The position numbers and the translations under genes were made by a program. A DNA stretch of 64,000 nucleotides from Henricia sp. BOLD:AAB3569 (taxonomy: Eukaryota; Echinodermata; Asteroidea; Spinulosida; Echinasteridae), in the NCBI GenBank assembly GCA_037783545.1, contig JBBELK010001402.1, positions 62,001 through 126,000 of the forward strand. The letters run 5' to 3'. Each line of letters opens with the position of its first letter. Position 1 is the stretch's first letter. A model generated the notes under the pieces. The model had not been told where the DNA came from, ran no database searches, and worked only from the letters and a program-made list of their open reading frames with translations. Below are positions 44,201 through 53,132 of this stretch, piece after piece.

Positions 44201-45806
44201 TTCTAAATTCGCTAGGAATTAAGAATTGACCATTGCTATTTTATTTTCTCTAAAATGACTCATCAACATCAGTAAATGCGGTTTTGATGGGAAAATCCTA
44301 AATTTAGTAGCACAAAATAAAAAAGTAAAGGTATTCTTTGGAAGCACTTCTTGCCCAGTCTTTTGTACACAAGGTCTGAAGCAATGGTCAACTCCTTCTG
44401 CAAATTCTTACTGTTTTATGTACATGTATAGGATTCATTTCATGGCACTTTGAAATTATACGATGGCCATTTTAACTTTAAGCCAGATAGGCTACTTTCT
44501 TTCAGTACAATCTTTCTTTTTTTTTAACTCATTCTTCTACTTACAGCGAGTCTTGTTTGTGTGTGCAAACGTATAATGACGTCCATGAATCTACACGTAC
44601 GTGGACGTAGCTTTATTTTTGATGGGCTGTGCACGGGCACACAAACAAGACAGTCACTGACATGACTGAAGAAGAAGTTTTCAGACGGAATAAGAAAGAA
44701 AATGCTTCAAAATTCATGTTTAGAGATCTTTTAGTAAATGTTGAGAAGTTGATCAAAATTTTTTTCTATTAAGGTCGTGCCAATGACGTCATTTTAAACA
44801 ATGCCGTGTCGTTGTGGAAGCAATGTGCGTGCGCGTTGTGTGTGTCCATAGCGCGCGTAACGCGCAATGATGAGGCTCCCATTGGTGAATTAAACCGTGT
44901 TACGCCCACCAGAGACACACACAACGCGCACACACATTGCTTCCACAATGACTCAGCATTATTTGACTCCCAAAATGGCATATTCGCACGTGTTCGATAG
45001 GGGTCAATAAGAAGCATGACTCATCATGCAACGGTAAGGGCAGAGTTAATTGATGAAAAAAACAACATTTAAGAGTTTATAAAAATGGAGAAATGTGTCG
45101 CACAGACACAAACACATTTTTATTTTACGGAAAAACTACCATACACCCTCGCCAGTTAAGACTCCAAGCACTGACATAAAAACGTGTTTTCAAAGAAAAA
45201 CTTTATATTTTCTCATTGCTAAAAATCATGTTTCCTAACAAAATTTACACTTTCTGGGGCCTAATAGGGAGGTTTCGGTCGCATACGGTTAGGCAAAACG
45301 ACGACTATTAGTGAATTTTACGTCATCGATTTGTGCGTACTTGTGGCGTTTACACAAATATCCCAAGTGTTGTTTTGTTGTTTACACTGATAGCAACGCC
45401 TCTACACCTTAGTAAAAAACGGACAGCGAAAAGTAACGATTTTGAGCTTTGGCTAATCGTAGTCGTAATCACTAACCGTGCACACCGAAACCTCACTAAT
45501 ATCATGTCATATCAGGGAAAATTAGTGGCGAGGGTATACCGTGACCCTCAACCCCAACCTTTTATTGTAATCGAACCCATCATCAGCATCAGTGCTAGTG
45601 CTACGTGCATCTTTTGCTGACGACTCTTTGTGGTTGAAAGTTTCATCATCTGCGGCACGAGCGGCGGTTTTTCCACCCTTCTTTTTTGCCCTGGCCTTTG
45701 GTTTCGGCACAACCGAGTGTTTGTTGCCGTATCGTTCAACTGGAGTGATGTCATTGACACCAATAAGGTCTTCTATGTCATCTACTGATTGCTCACAGGC
45801 TGGCAT
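27096..45806 (-). CDS. CDKAL1: CDKAL1, tRNA-Lys t6A37 methylthiotransferase, complete, 12 coding exons
   Basis: CDKAL1 is the ER-anchored radical-SAM enzyme that adds the methylthio group to t6A37 of tRNA-Lys(UUU). Exons: 45806-45559, 44115-44003, 41739-41509, 40307-40187, 38506-38403, 37748-37582, 35752-35607, 34658-34598, 32375-32256, 31062-30916, 28342-28178, 27212-27096. All have AG/GT boundaries and compatible phases; total 1740 nt = 579 residues plus stop. The UPF0004 domain (about 90-190) has cysteines 98 ([16 protein letters not shown]), 134 ([13 protein letters not shown]) and 163 (VVAGCVPQ). The radical-SAM cluster motif CLNQCTYC is at 239-246, followed by [24 protein letters not shown] domain spans about 435-500, and residues 555-577 are a hydrophobic C-terminal anchor. 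Every key residue is present. Divergent from LYSET. Confidence 0.98.
28178..28342 (-). CDS. CDKAL1: CDKAL1 coding exon 11, TRAM domain end
   Basis: 55 codons: [30 protein letters not shown] and [17 protein letters not shown], matching the vertebrate TRAM segment. Confidence 0.97.
28485..29010. repeat. pogo-like CTCTATAAAGAGGCCACC repeats
   Basis: Several blocks of the type 'cctctataaagaggccacct', 'ggataatctggccac' and 'tataatggccacctgcgtattctggccac', characteristic of pogo/Tigger-type MITE ends. Boundaries not resolved. Confidence 0.5.
29110..29340. mobile_element. Hairpin MITE in CDKAL1 intron 11/12 region
   Basis: cttttgagaaaagtatat...ctgaatgcagtgattgtgt and its complement near 29280-29340 form arms of about 60 bp. 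The loop includes another inverted pair (ttgcatcagattgc). Confidence 0.75.
29353..29948. mobile_element. 596-bp TIR element with gacgtcctaa motifs
   Basis: Ends ggggtggattgcaataa / ttatattgcaatccaccc. Near both ends and internally there are many (t)taggac(g/a)(t/c) words and their complements. No protein. Confidence 0.8.
29998..30280 (+). mobile_element. TTTAAAG-ended element, copy
   Basis: Matches 25240-25541 through the Cys-free blocks gtagaaatttcagccacata and gtttgttaccattgctatca, ending gcaaatgatgtattggggct. Confidence 0.75.
30338..30782. mobile_element. TGCATAGTTCCGA TIR element, copy 2, with exon-like insert
   Basis: 445 bp, nearly the same as 6580-7021. The putative captured exon reads [20 protein letters not shown] followed by KLK and an AAAG|GTATTT donor; copy 1 reads [20 protein letters not shown]. 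Confidence 0.85.
30916..31062 (-). CDS. CDKAL1: CDKAL1 coding exon 10
   Basis: 49 codons, phase 0 both sides: [49 protein letters not shown]. The TRAM domain begins here. The hairpin MITE at 31121-31262 lies about 60 bp upstream in its intron. Confidence 0.95.
31121..31262. mobile_element. Perfect-stem hairpin MITE, copy 1
   Basis: Bounded by ttaaaggcac / gtgcctttaa. The stem includes cgtgccacgaaatacgcagc and its exact complement. Copies at 43717-43857 and (truncated) 51103-51208. Confidence 0.88.
31965..32226 (+). mobile_element. TTTAAAG-ended element next to CDKAL1 exon 9
   Basis: Ends gcaaatgatgcaagggagct, 30 bp from the exon 9 donor. Contains the shared gccacatagatgcagtgata and tttgttatcattgcttttaa blocks. 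Confidence 0.72.
32256..32375 (-). CDS. CDKAL1: CDKAL1 coding exon 9
   Basis: 40 codons: [20 protein letters not shown] then [20 protein letters not shown], acceptor GATCAG, donor GTGAGT. Its first two-thirds are repeated in tandem in the adjoining intron (32406-32690). Confidence 0.97.
32406..32503 (-). pseudogene. Tandem duplicate 1 of CDKAL1 exon 9 start
   Basis: 98-bp unit, the same length as 32308-32405 and differing at about nine positions. It contains the acceptor TGATCAG (exon would start at 32473) and reads [20 protein letters not shown] before running into intron sequence with no donor of its own. Use of this acceptor would add 98 nt and shift the frame. Confidence 0.85.
32504..32690 (-). 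pseudogene. Tandem duplicate 2 of CDKAL1 exon 9 start, interrupted
   Basis: 32504-32553 and 32661-32690 are the two ends of a third 98-bp unit. About 22 bp of the middle is replaced by a 107-bp fragment of the AATTTCATG repeat family (32554-32660, ending gctgaaattggcccc). Confidence 0.82.
34598..34658 (-). CDS. CDKAL1: CDKAL1 coding exon 8 (61 bp)
   Basis: One base plus 20 codons: [20 protein letters not shown]. The block VPG(I/V)[14 protein letters not shown] is near-invariant in the family; here Thr replaces the Gly after FP. Confidence 0.95.
35607..35752 (-). CDS. CDKAL1: CDKAL1 coding exon 7
   Basis: [20 protein letters not shown] then [20 protein letters not shown] and HVVDFLRE, ending two bases into the next Arg codon before GTACAG. 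Confidence 0.98.
36247..36445. repeat. CATTTCGCCCCAAAAC minisatellite, copy 1
   Basis: Imperfect 14-18-bp units of 'c(c/a)acttcgccc(c)aaa' then an inverted unit (ggttttggggcgaagtg). Part of a larger duplicated block shared with 38725-39220. Confidence 0.75.
36553..37108. mobile_element. Insertion with 60-bp-arm palindrome, inside a duplicated repeat
   Basis: Relative to the sibling block at 39165-39185, sequence between 'agggagata' and 'tttgtaacag' is inserted here. It starts with a hairpin (36558-36692; ttgttgactggtgtggtgtg and exact complement, stem containing gagctcatagcacccgag), followed by a unit bounded by ttttgttatatcccgtct / complement. Confidence 0.72.
37582..37748 (-). CDS. CDKAL1: CDKAL1 coding exon 6
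   Basis: [20 protein letters not shown] ... [15 protein letters not shown], the core of the radical-SAM barrel; 55 full codons. Confidence 0.98.
37820..37905 (-). repeat. tRNA-like SINE head in CDKAL1 intron 5
   Basis: Minus strand: ccttatagctcagctcgtag (A box) ... ctcgggttcaaatcccagg (B box). The anticodon stem does not pair, so it is a SINE or decayed tRNA. Confidence 0.5.
38176..38215 (+). repeat. Uninterrupted poly-G run of 40 bases
   Basis: Forty consecutive G inside a repeat also present in reverse at 27325-27455. Strong G-quadruplex potential; the length is likely polymorphic or a sequencing approximation. Confidence 0.95.
38403..38506 (-). CDS. CDKAL1: CDKAL1 coding exon 5, radical-SAM cysteines
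   Basis: Starts with the CxxxCxxC motif ([20 protein letters not shown]) that holds the SAM-binding 4Fe-4S cluster. Acceptor TTCAG, donor GTAAAA. Confidence 0.98.
38725..39220. repeat. Second copy of the 36054-37160 repeat block
   Basis: Shares taaaggcagta(c/t)acat, 'gtctgaagtgctatagtctttgagaaat', the CGCCCC minisatellite (38897-39075) and 'cttcaatcacaca.gg.gataa' with the first copy. A third partial copy lies at 37440-37575. Confidence 0.8.
39785..39955. mobile_element. Hairpin MITE (AATAATGAATGTTT)
   Basis: aaataatgaatgttttccat...gaacgaatattttcat and complement form arms of about 65 bp. Its left edge meets gggcgttatat, which also occurs inverted at 39440 (ttatataacgccc), suggesting nesting in another element. 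Confidence 0.72.
40187..40307 (-). CDS. CDKAL1: CDKAL1 coding exon 4
   Basis: [20 protein letters not shown] then [19 protein letters not shown]; the linker leading directly into the radical-SAM cysteines of exon 5. Phase 2 in, 2 out. Confidence 0.97.
41509..41739 (-). CDS. CDKAL1: CDKAL1 coding exon 3
   Basis: 76 full codons including [30 protein letters not shown] and [17 protein letters not shown]. Completes the N-terminal 4Fe-4S domain. Confidence 0.98.
42325..42760. mobile_element. 436-bp TIR element inserted in a TA microsatellite
   Basis: 29-bp perfect TIRs starting gggtctgtccacagtaatgg, flanked on both sides by (TA)n (42304-42324 and 42761-42770). Consistent with TA or TATA target duplication. 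No protein. Confidence 0.88.
43104..43617. mobile_element. TTTAAAGGCC-ended element, long form, copy 2
   Basis: Aligns end to end with 7648-8157, including gatgatctgtttttgagcga and 'ccaaatattcgttctcagt..' blocks. Confidence 0.78.
43717..43857. mobile_element. Perfect-stem hairpin MITE, copy 2
   Basis: ttaaaggcagaggctcgtcg ... complement; same stem as 31121-31262 with compensated differences in the arms. Confidence 0.85.
44003..44115 (-). CDS. CDKAL1: CDKAL1 coding exon 2
   Basis: Encodes [20 protein letters not shown] then [17 protein letters not shown], the first UPF0004 Fe-S cysteine block. Acceptor TTCCTAG, donor GTAATT. Confidence 0.97.
44803..44955. repeat. GC-rich palindrome in CDKAL1 intron 1
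   Basis: gtcgttgtggaagcaatgtg...cgcgttgtgtgtgtc and complement, arms of about 65 bp. A related, unpaired version lies in the insertion at 36840-36985. Confidence 0.8.
45559..45806 (-). CDS. CDKAL1: CDKAL1 coding exon 1
   Basis: Starts [20 protein letters not shown], matching the vertebrate N-terminus (…LLDDIEDIVS), then a Lys/Ala-rich and acidic disordered stretch. 82 codons plus AG before GTTGGG; the split Ser codon is completed by exon 2. Confidence 0.93.
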
Positions 45807-46349
45807 GTCGAAAACGATGTCAATAAAGGTTGGAAACGTGGAAAATGAATGTCGAGTTTTGCGGAGCAGACCGGTTTGTCATGTTTGTCAAACGAATGGT
45901 ATAGCGCCCTCTGTTGAAAACCTGTCGGATTGGCATCCAGACGTTAATTATTAAGAACACAACTGTTAAACATAACACTAAACAGGCACCTGTCTTCATA
46001 ATGTCACATGCATTTTCGGTGACGACGTGGTGCTGTAAACGGTGGTGGACAACATGAACAAGTCGAAAATTTGTTATACCTTTCTTCATGAATGGACAAC
46101 TGCTATATTATCAGTGAACTAAAAACAGGAGAACTAAACTGTGGGAGCAACTGGGTCTGCGGTTTCCTCAAATCGATCTACAGAGTGTAATTGCTGTTTT
46201 TTTTCTTTGCCGGTGATTAAGTTACTTTATTAAATTTAAAGGGACACACCGGCTTTGTTGGGCTATATATTTTGGGCTCGAAATAGACCCATATATGAGA
46301 GACTTTACATGTACACACGTATATGCAGATGTACGCACTATAAAAATTG

Positions 46350-47127
46350 TGGTATTTTATTCGTATACATTGAACAAAGATTTTAAGGAAATTACCTCCT
46401 GAAATCAACAAAAAATGTAATTTTAAGATATAGGCCTACTTCCCACTTGCACATTTTGTCGCAAATGTTGCTTTTCTGTAGAAAAATCACGTTTTTTCCT
46501 TCAAAAATTGCCTTCAGTTAGTGCACAAGATATAACGGCAGTTTGTGAAAGTCGGACCCTCCGGATCTTCCGGATCTTTGTTAAAAATTGATATTTAACG
46601 AACAGAAAGTACCTAGTTTGACTAATTACGCTTACATACCTTTTACCTCCATGTATTGCATAAATTTTTAATCATAAGTGAAATTCTCGAAGAGATGTAG
46701 GTGTAGGAAGTGCAGGACACTAAGCAAAAAGAAATTGTTTTGTTTTCAAGTCGGATCTTTAAAATTAAGGCCCGTACATGGCGGTAAAAGGTATGTAAGC
46801 GTATTATTAAGTCAAACTAGGCACTTTCTGTTCGTTAAATAGCCATTTTTGATCTGGAAGGATCCGGAAGGTCCGTTTTTCACCCACACCCAAGATAACC
46901 ATTCACGCACGCTCGCAGCGCCCTCTGTTGTCTGGCTTACGCACAGACCGCTCACCGCGCCATTTTGTGCATTACTTTATGCAGTAATTTTATCATCTAT
47001 TTATCTCAGAAATGCAACATTTGCGACAGAAGTGCAAGTGGGAAGTATATCTTAGAATTTGATGATCTGTTGATTCCAGGAGGTAATTTCCTTAAAATCT
47101 TTGTTCAATGTATACGGAAAAAATACC
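46350..47127. mobile_element. Long-TIR element, copy 2, with nested insertion
   Basis: Same termini as 13449-13857. Interrupted at 46533-46890 by a foldback element flanked by the 7-bp direct repeat caagata (46526-46532 and 46891-46897); uninterrupted siblings read 'gtgcacaagataaccattc' across the junction. Confidence 0.85.
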
Positions 47128-47140
47128 AAAATTATAACAT

Positions 47141-47262
47141 AAATGTCGACATAGATAGCTGCCAGGTCCATTAGGTCGCCACCCTATTGATCAGCCATTG
47201 TTCATCAATAGGGTGGCGATGTCACAGACCTGGCGACTATGCGGTGCCGACATTTACGTTAG
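47141..47262. repeat. Short hairpin
   Basis: aaatgtcg.cat...caggtc...gtcgccaccctattgat and complement, loop cagccattgttc. Confidence 0.7.
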
Positions 47263-47427
47263 TGTTTTCAAAGAAAAACTTGAAGTGTATGTTTTTACAA
47301 AATTTACACTTTCCGGGCATTGATTTATCATATTGTTATACCGTGTCCATAAACTAAGTAATGTCAATCAAAAATTACACTGTGTCCGAATTTATTGGCT
47401 GTGGCTTAAAACAAAGATTTGAATGAA

Positions 47428-48059
47428 ATTTTTTATTTTTTCCGTATACATTGAACAAATATTTTAAGGAAATTACCTTCTGGAATCAACAGATAATTTA
47501 ATTTTAAGATATATACTTCCCACTTGCACTTTTGTCGCAAATGTCGCTTTTCTGTAGAAAATCACATTTTCTCCTTCAAAAATTGCATTCAGTTAGTGCA
47601 CAAGATAACCATTCACGCACGCACGCATCGCCCTCTGTTGTCGCGCTTAATACGCACGGACCGCTTGCGCCGTAATTTTGTGCATTACTTTATGCAGTAA
47701 TTTTATCATTTATTTATCTCAGAAATGCAACATTTGCGACAGAAGTGCAAGTATATCTTAAAATTGGATGATCTGTTGATTCCATGAGGTAATTTCCTTC
47801 AAATCTTTGTTCAATGTTTACGAAAAAAATACCTGAAATTTCCTCCTGGAATCAACATAAATGTGTTTTGTGGGTCATGGATGGTTATTTTGTGCATTAA
47901 CAAAATGCAATTTTTGAAGAAGAGAAAACGTCATTTTCTAGAGAAAAAGGTGCAAGTGGGAAGTATATCTTTGAATTAGATAATCTGTTTATTTTAAACT
48001 GCAGAAGGTCATTTTCTTCAAATATTTTTTCAATGTATGTATGAAAAAATACCGAAATT
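47428..48059. mobile_element. Long-TIR element, copy 3 and partial copy 4
   Basis: 47428-47833 is a full copy of the 13449 family. 47833-48059 is a diverged copy sharing cacttcccac-type arms and joined head to tail. Confidence 0.75.
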
Positions 48060-48306
48060 ACAAATGAGATAGATGAAAGACAATCGGTAGACAGCAATGT
48101 GACATTTTCCTGTTTCTGGGAGAATCCTGTGCTAAAGTGCAGGTTCTCGGGAAAGCACTTCAGGCAGAGTGGCGGACCCTGCCTCAACAGCTCTTACATA
48201 GGCTGGTGCAACTGGCCTTCCCACAAGATGTGTTCATTATACACGTTACTGACTGATAAAATAAGCTACGTGTACATCTATTGGCCTCTTCAATCTTTCA
48301 CTCTTC

Positions 48307-49243
48307 GTGGGGTACAGTGGCCGAGTGGTTTGGGCCACTTGCTTGCAACATTCCGGTGAAAATTTGGGATTGTGAGTTCGATACCCGGCCGAGTACTTTT
48401 AGAAGGCTAAAAGTGTTTATTTGACGTTTATATTGGGACGTTATCATTTTGATGTTACACTTTTAGCCCCTTACCTTTTGAACCCCCATTCGTTGTGTTG
48501 AATTTTCCTGCACGACCAAGATGGCGGCCTTTCTGCAAAGTGAAATTTGACCTTACAGTCAAAATTAAACATTGAAAAACTTACCATGGAAGTCCCTGGA
48601 ATCTCCAGAATTTTGTACCGTGGTCTATTCTCCCCGTTGATTCTTTTAAACAGGAAAAAAACTAGTCCAACGTCATTTTTCTTGACATTTTCCGAGCATA
48701 CTGAAGATAATAGCGTGATTTGATGATTAACCAATTATTGCTAAGATATACCGCCCTCTTGTGGTCACCTCATTGTACTGCAGTGACGTCATACAATGAG
48801 GTGACCACAAGAGGGCGGTATATCTCTACCCTGGTTGGTTGTGCGCGTTCGAGTATTAATGATAACGTCCCAATATAAACGTCAAATAAACACTTTTAGC
48901 CTTCTAAAAGTACCGGCCGAGGTACTGTACCTGTGCCCCTGAGCAAGGCATTTAAACATACTTGCTCCATCCTTCGGAAGGGATGTAAAGCCGTTGGTCC
49001 AGTGTGTTGTGTAATGCACTTAAAAGATCCCAGAGCACTCTTTCGTGAAGAGTAAGGGGAATCCCTGGTGTCTCTGCCCGTTGGCTGCCAATGGCACCAC
49101 CCACCTATGTATCTCGATGTTTAGGTGAAAGACACTTGGCTTCATAAAACCCATTATAATGTGCAGTGCAAGTGAACATATCCATATGGAATGTGTGCAA
49201 TATAAATGTAATAATAATGTAATAATAATGTAATAGAAGTATA
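48307..49243 (+). repeat. tRNA-Leu-like SINE, split by a DNA transposon
   Basis: Head gtggccgagtggtttgggcc (A box) and gtgagttcgatacccgg (B box), then body 'ctgtgcccctgagcaaggca' and a (taataatg) tail. The body is interrupted at 48394-48912. Without the insertion it is about 410 bp. Same family as 10042-10265. Confidence 0.8.
48394..48912. mobile_element. 519-bp Mutator-like MITE, 55-bp TIRs, 9-bp TSD
   Basis: Perfect 55-bp TIRs starting tacttttagaaggctaaaag. Flanked by the 9-bp direct repeat ccggccgag (48385-48393 and 48913-48921). The interior holds a second palindrome (about 48750-48825; accgccctcttgtggtcacc and complement). No transposase. Long TIRs with 9-bp duplications are typical of MULEs. 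Confidence 0.9.
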
Positions 49244-49301
49244 AGTTTGCATTTTTGGTTTTGTTTAACCGTTTATTGGAATTTTGTTGTTCTATTCGCA
49301 G

Positions 49302-49394
49302 TACTGCTGGTGTAGATCTGAGTAGTTGAGCTTCTAAGAAACACCTAGTTTTTGCTACCATACCATCAATAGACATCACCCCTCCCACCTCAAG
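49302..49394 (+). other. LYSET 5' UTR part of the coding exon
   Basis: ttgttgttctattcgcag at 49284-49301 is a strong acceptor. The 93 bases that follow run without another acceptor to the ATG, with no upstream ATG in a good context. Confidence 0.6.
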
Positions 49395-49796
49395 ATGAAC
49401 TTCCGTCAACGCATGGGTTGGATAATGGTCATTCTCTTCCTGTCCCTGACTGCCCTAATAGTCTACTACATGTTCGAAATCAGTGATTCATACAACGGTC
49501 TGGTGCTGGCGCACGTGGAATCCTACGCCAACTTACTCAAGGGCAACCCGAGCAGCATCACGTGGCACCAGGCCATCACCAACAAACTGGTGTCCCTGCC
49601 GTTCTGGCTGTGGGTTGTTATACTGTTGGTACCCTACCTGCAGGTGTTTTGTCTTCTGATTGCGTGCACCAAGAACGATCCGTTAACGGCGGGGGTGGCC
49701 CTCGCACCGATATGCCTCGTCCTCAGACTATGCATGTGCAGAACTTCCGAAACACAGAGCAACCAGTATGGACTAGATGTACCAGTGCACACCTAA
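49395..49796 (+). CDS. LYSET: LYSET / TMEM251, lysosomal enzyme trafficking factor
   Basis: LYSET (TMEM251) is a small Golgi membrane protein that retains GlcNAc-1-phosphotransferase and so allows mannose-6-phosphate tagging of lysosomal enzymes. The 133-residue frame starts MNFRQRMGWIMVILFLSLTA, the same start as the vertebrate protein, and is about the same length (131-132). Two hydrophobic helices are visible, residues about 9-28 and 70-92. The second is preceded by the conserved LVSLPFWLWVVILLVPYLQV (vertebrate LLSLPFWVWTVIFLVPYLQM). CTKNDPLTAG matches the conserved CTRADPKTVG. The C-terminus diverges. One coding exon, as in vertebrates. Divergent from CDKAL1, whose start lies 3.6 kb away. 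Confidence 0.95.
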   Translation: MNFRQRMGWIMVILFLSLTALIVYYMFEISDSYNGLVLAHVESYANLLKGNPSSITWHQAITNKLVSLPFWLWVVILLVPYLQVFCLLIACTKNDPLTAGVALAPICLVLRLCMCRTSETQSNQYGLDVPVHT

Positions 49797-52785
49797 CGAT
49801 GTTGCAAGATCGCTGCTAAGATTAGCCTGAGTAGATATTTTTTTTCATCAATTTCTATAGCTTTTTCTAAACGGGGATGTTGCTTGGTGTTGTATATTGG
49901 TAGTCCATTCTGTAAATTCTGTAAATGATGTTGGGATTATATTACATGTACTTCCAGATAGAAGGCAGAAAATTACTTTTAACATTTGGACATGCAAAGA
50001 TAGTCACTTTACGTCGATTGCAAAAACATGGCGGCTGCCTATGCAAGCGTGCACACAAGTCTGTCGTTATGTGGCTGGTAGAGGGCACCCTGCCAGATCG
50101 CAATGGTTTCAATACGATGGTATAAAATATGCACCTTTGACACTCGTTCTGCTGTTCAGAAGATTCGTTGGGAGAAAATCGACTATTGCACAGAATTTTT
50201 TGTTACCTCAACCTGTGGCTGAGATTGGTCAATCCCAAAATGGGCGGAGCTTATACTGGATCGGTCTATTCAGATTTGATTTGAAACGAATACCTGATTT
50301 ATTTAGGAAGCCTAGATTATTTAAACAAGGTTAACAATGTTTGTGAAGAAAACAAATTAATTTAGTGCTCTTTTCTCGAGAATAGACATCATAATAATAC
50401 TTTATCACAAGTTTAGCAATGCTCGCATCGACTTTTTCCCCCATGCATGACAGGCTTTAACTACCTTTGTCCAAGTCCAGGATGTTATTCTATTAATTGT
50501 GCATTCATGTTGGATATTGCGCTTGTATGCTTGTAAGGCTCACATTAGTTCGTTCCCTTGAAAAGCTTAAGTATATGGTTAATTGCAGCATGGAGGCTTT
50601 AATTTACCGGTACATGTACCTTAGTTTAATCTCCTTGTTTTTGGGGTCGAATCCAGCAACGAAATCCTTGATTTATGTTTACATCGTAGCACTGATTTTT
50701 AATACTGGAACGTGTTTTTATGGACAGGCTAAATACGCGCGCACCTGAGCGAGCACGTGTGAAGTTCTACACATGAGCGAGCACGTGTGAAGTTCTACAT
50801 GTAATGCATGATCATTAAATATGACGACCCCCAAAATGGAAAGTGCGCATGCATACAGGCCTAGAGGGGGTACGGGTATTGAGGTGCGCAAGATGCGAAG
50901 CGGGGAAACCCCTTTTTGAGTGCACGCAATCTCACACATGGCCTGGCTGTAACATGACACCGATACACTGGCGACCACGGTCCGTGCGTGCCAATAAACA
51001 GACGTTAGTTAAGCAGTGTTTGTCTTTTCATTCGACACTTCTTGAAAACCGCAGGGAAGGAAATCGATGCCATTGTGTGGTTTTTTAAAGTGCCGATTTA
51101 CACAAAGGCATAGGCTCGTCGGCATTGCGCGCAAGCCAAATTCGTACTACGAAATACGCAGCTCCATAGCAAAGGCATGGAGCTGCGTATTTCGTGGCAC
51201 GAAAAAAAATATTTTGCAAAAGGCTTTTTACCATTTAAATCAACACAAAAACCAAGCATGGATTTGTCAAGTTTTTAGAAGTATTAAACTGCACCTATCT
51301 ACCGGTATATACATGTATGTGGCTGAAACTTCTACAGTACAGTTTTATTAACATTGGCCTCTAATCACGAGTGAAAAAAAAACCGACCCCTTTAACAGTT
51401 TACCAATCACATGTAGCATTTGTACATATTTTCCAATTGTGGCAATAGGGGACTCTTTGTCAATCATTGTATTGATCCTTGTATTTAACAACTCAAATAT
51501 TCACAGATGGACACGGTCTCACAAGTTGTATACCAAGTACACATAATTATGTTGTGGGTTCAGTTATTTTGTTGTCTGCTTAAATTACTTTGTAATTTCA
51601 ATACAGAATATGTTTTCTGTTCTGCGGATCAATTGCCAAAGCTGGCATTTGGACATGCTCATCCAGTACTTGAAACTTTATTAAAATTTTTAATTTTGCA
51701 TGATTGATGACACAGCTGTGCATACTGTGTGTTGTTGAATGCACATGTGGAACCACAACCATAGCTCTGTAGTTCCACTTGACTGCAGAACATATTTGCT
51801 AACATTGAAATGGCATAAAATCATTTGCCATTACTACTGCTTTAGATTCAGTGCAGCTTGGAAATTACTGTATAAAGAATCTCACTTACATGTAGCCTGT
51901 GACTTCAATTTCTCCTCGACCAACCCCTAAAGTTGTCTTGTTGCCATTTTCTTATTTATGGACATGGCAGAAAAATGTATCAAGCCCAAGAGAGGATGCA
52001 TCCTGAGATATCAGGGAATTTCCACTCTGCAAAGCGACGTAACAATACCCTGAGGAAAAACACGCAAATCTGTGGAGTGAGCCGGCTGTTGTCTCGAGCC
52101 AACTCACGCCCGAGTCATTTTGATGTAATTTAATCAATTCGGTCATGTTATGCCGAAAAGAAACGATTTCTATACTTTCCAGAAATTGTATTGGGTTCCG
52201 TTCCTTATGACTGTCCCATTCCTACCAAACTTTCAAACGACGATCTTAATTTACTCCGCAGTTTTTCAAATTAATAACAGGGATGCATGCTGACGAATGT
52301 AATGGAACGGATTCCCCAGTATGCTTTAAATAGCAGCCAATCGTCAACACGCGGACAACGGCCAGCATTACCGAGTACATGTATCACATGCATGCACGGT
52401 GTTTACAATCTGCGCGCGTTACATTTGAATGCCTGCAATCGTGCTACAATGCACTGTCAAGCGTCCTGATTGGTCCAACAGAGGCGACAAGATTTTTGTC
52501 GCTAGTCCCACCGCGAAATGGGGCCTTTTTCAACAGGGCCACTGTACGCAGGAGTTAGGGAGTGCGTTAAAGGGGCACTGTTGGAGAGGATGTGGCCTTC
52601 CTGCCTCCATGAAATTCCTTCCCTTTAATATTACATTGAAAAGAAAAGTTGCTCCAATTTTTTTTTTTGCACGTTTCATTTGCAGTACACCATTCCCTTA
52701 ACTATGGAAATCTTCCCTGTAGTTCCGCCAGTGCATGAACTACATGCGTTATGTGATGATACTCATTGTGTCGTCACTTTGAACA
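49797..52785. other. Gene-free stretch downstream of LYSET
   Basis: Holds the LYSET 3' UTR, an element end at 50235-50270 and the hairpin at 51103-51208. Open frames here are short, lack homology I recognise and have no flanking splice signals in a convincing order. Confidence 0.6.
51103..51208. mobile_element. Perfect-stem hairpin MITE, copy 3, truncated
   Basis: aaaggcataggctcgtcggc and the cgaaatacgcagctccat stem, but it stops within an A-rich run instead of reaching the right terminus. Confidence 0.8.
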
Positions 52786-53051
52786 ATAGACCTTTATCAC
52801 GGTGCGGCCATCTCCCCTGTTAAAATGAACGTAACCAAAGCGAGGCTTGCCGAAATAAAATAGTTTGGCCCCGTGTTGAAAATGTTCATTGTGTGCATCA
52901 CAATGGCATGCACGCGGTGCGATCAACAAAACGCGCAACTGAAGACTGCACGCGCTATTGCGCAGACGCGCACTTATCATGCCCGACACGTACACTTACT
53001 ATGCAGTGGGGAACAAGACAAAGATGGACGCACCGTGATAAAGGTCTATTT
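52786..53051. mobile_element. 266-bp TIR element
   Basis: aatagacctttatcacggtg / caccgtgataaaggtctatt termini, about 22 bp. GC-richer interior without protein. Confidence 0.82.
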
Positions 53052-53132
53052 GCGCATTTGTTGTAAGGGTGAATTTACACTGAGCCTTTTAGTGCTGGCA
53101 TAATTGCGACACGCTTTGCTCTTAGAAAAAGC

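Larger units (their letters stand above)
45807..49301. promoter_or_regulatory. Divergent CDKAL1-LYSET intergenic region
   Basis: 3.5 kb between the two divergent start codons must hold both 5' ends. Most of it is transposon sequence (46350-48059, 48307-49243). I see no TATA box; a CpG-containing stretch at 45820-46030 next to the CDKAL1 ATG is the likeliest promoter for that gene. Confidence 0.4.
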
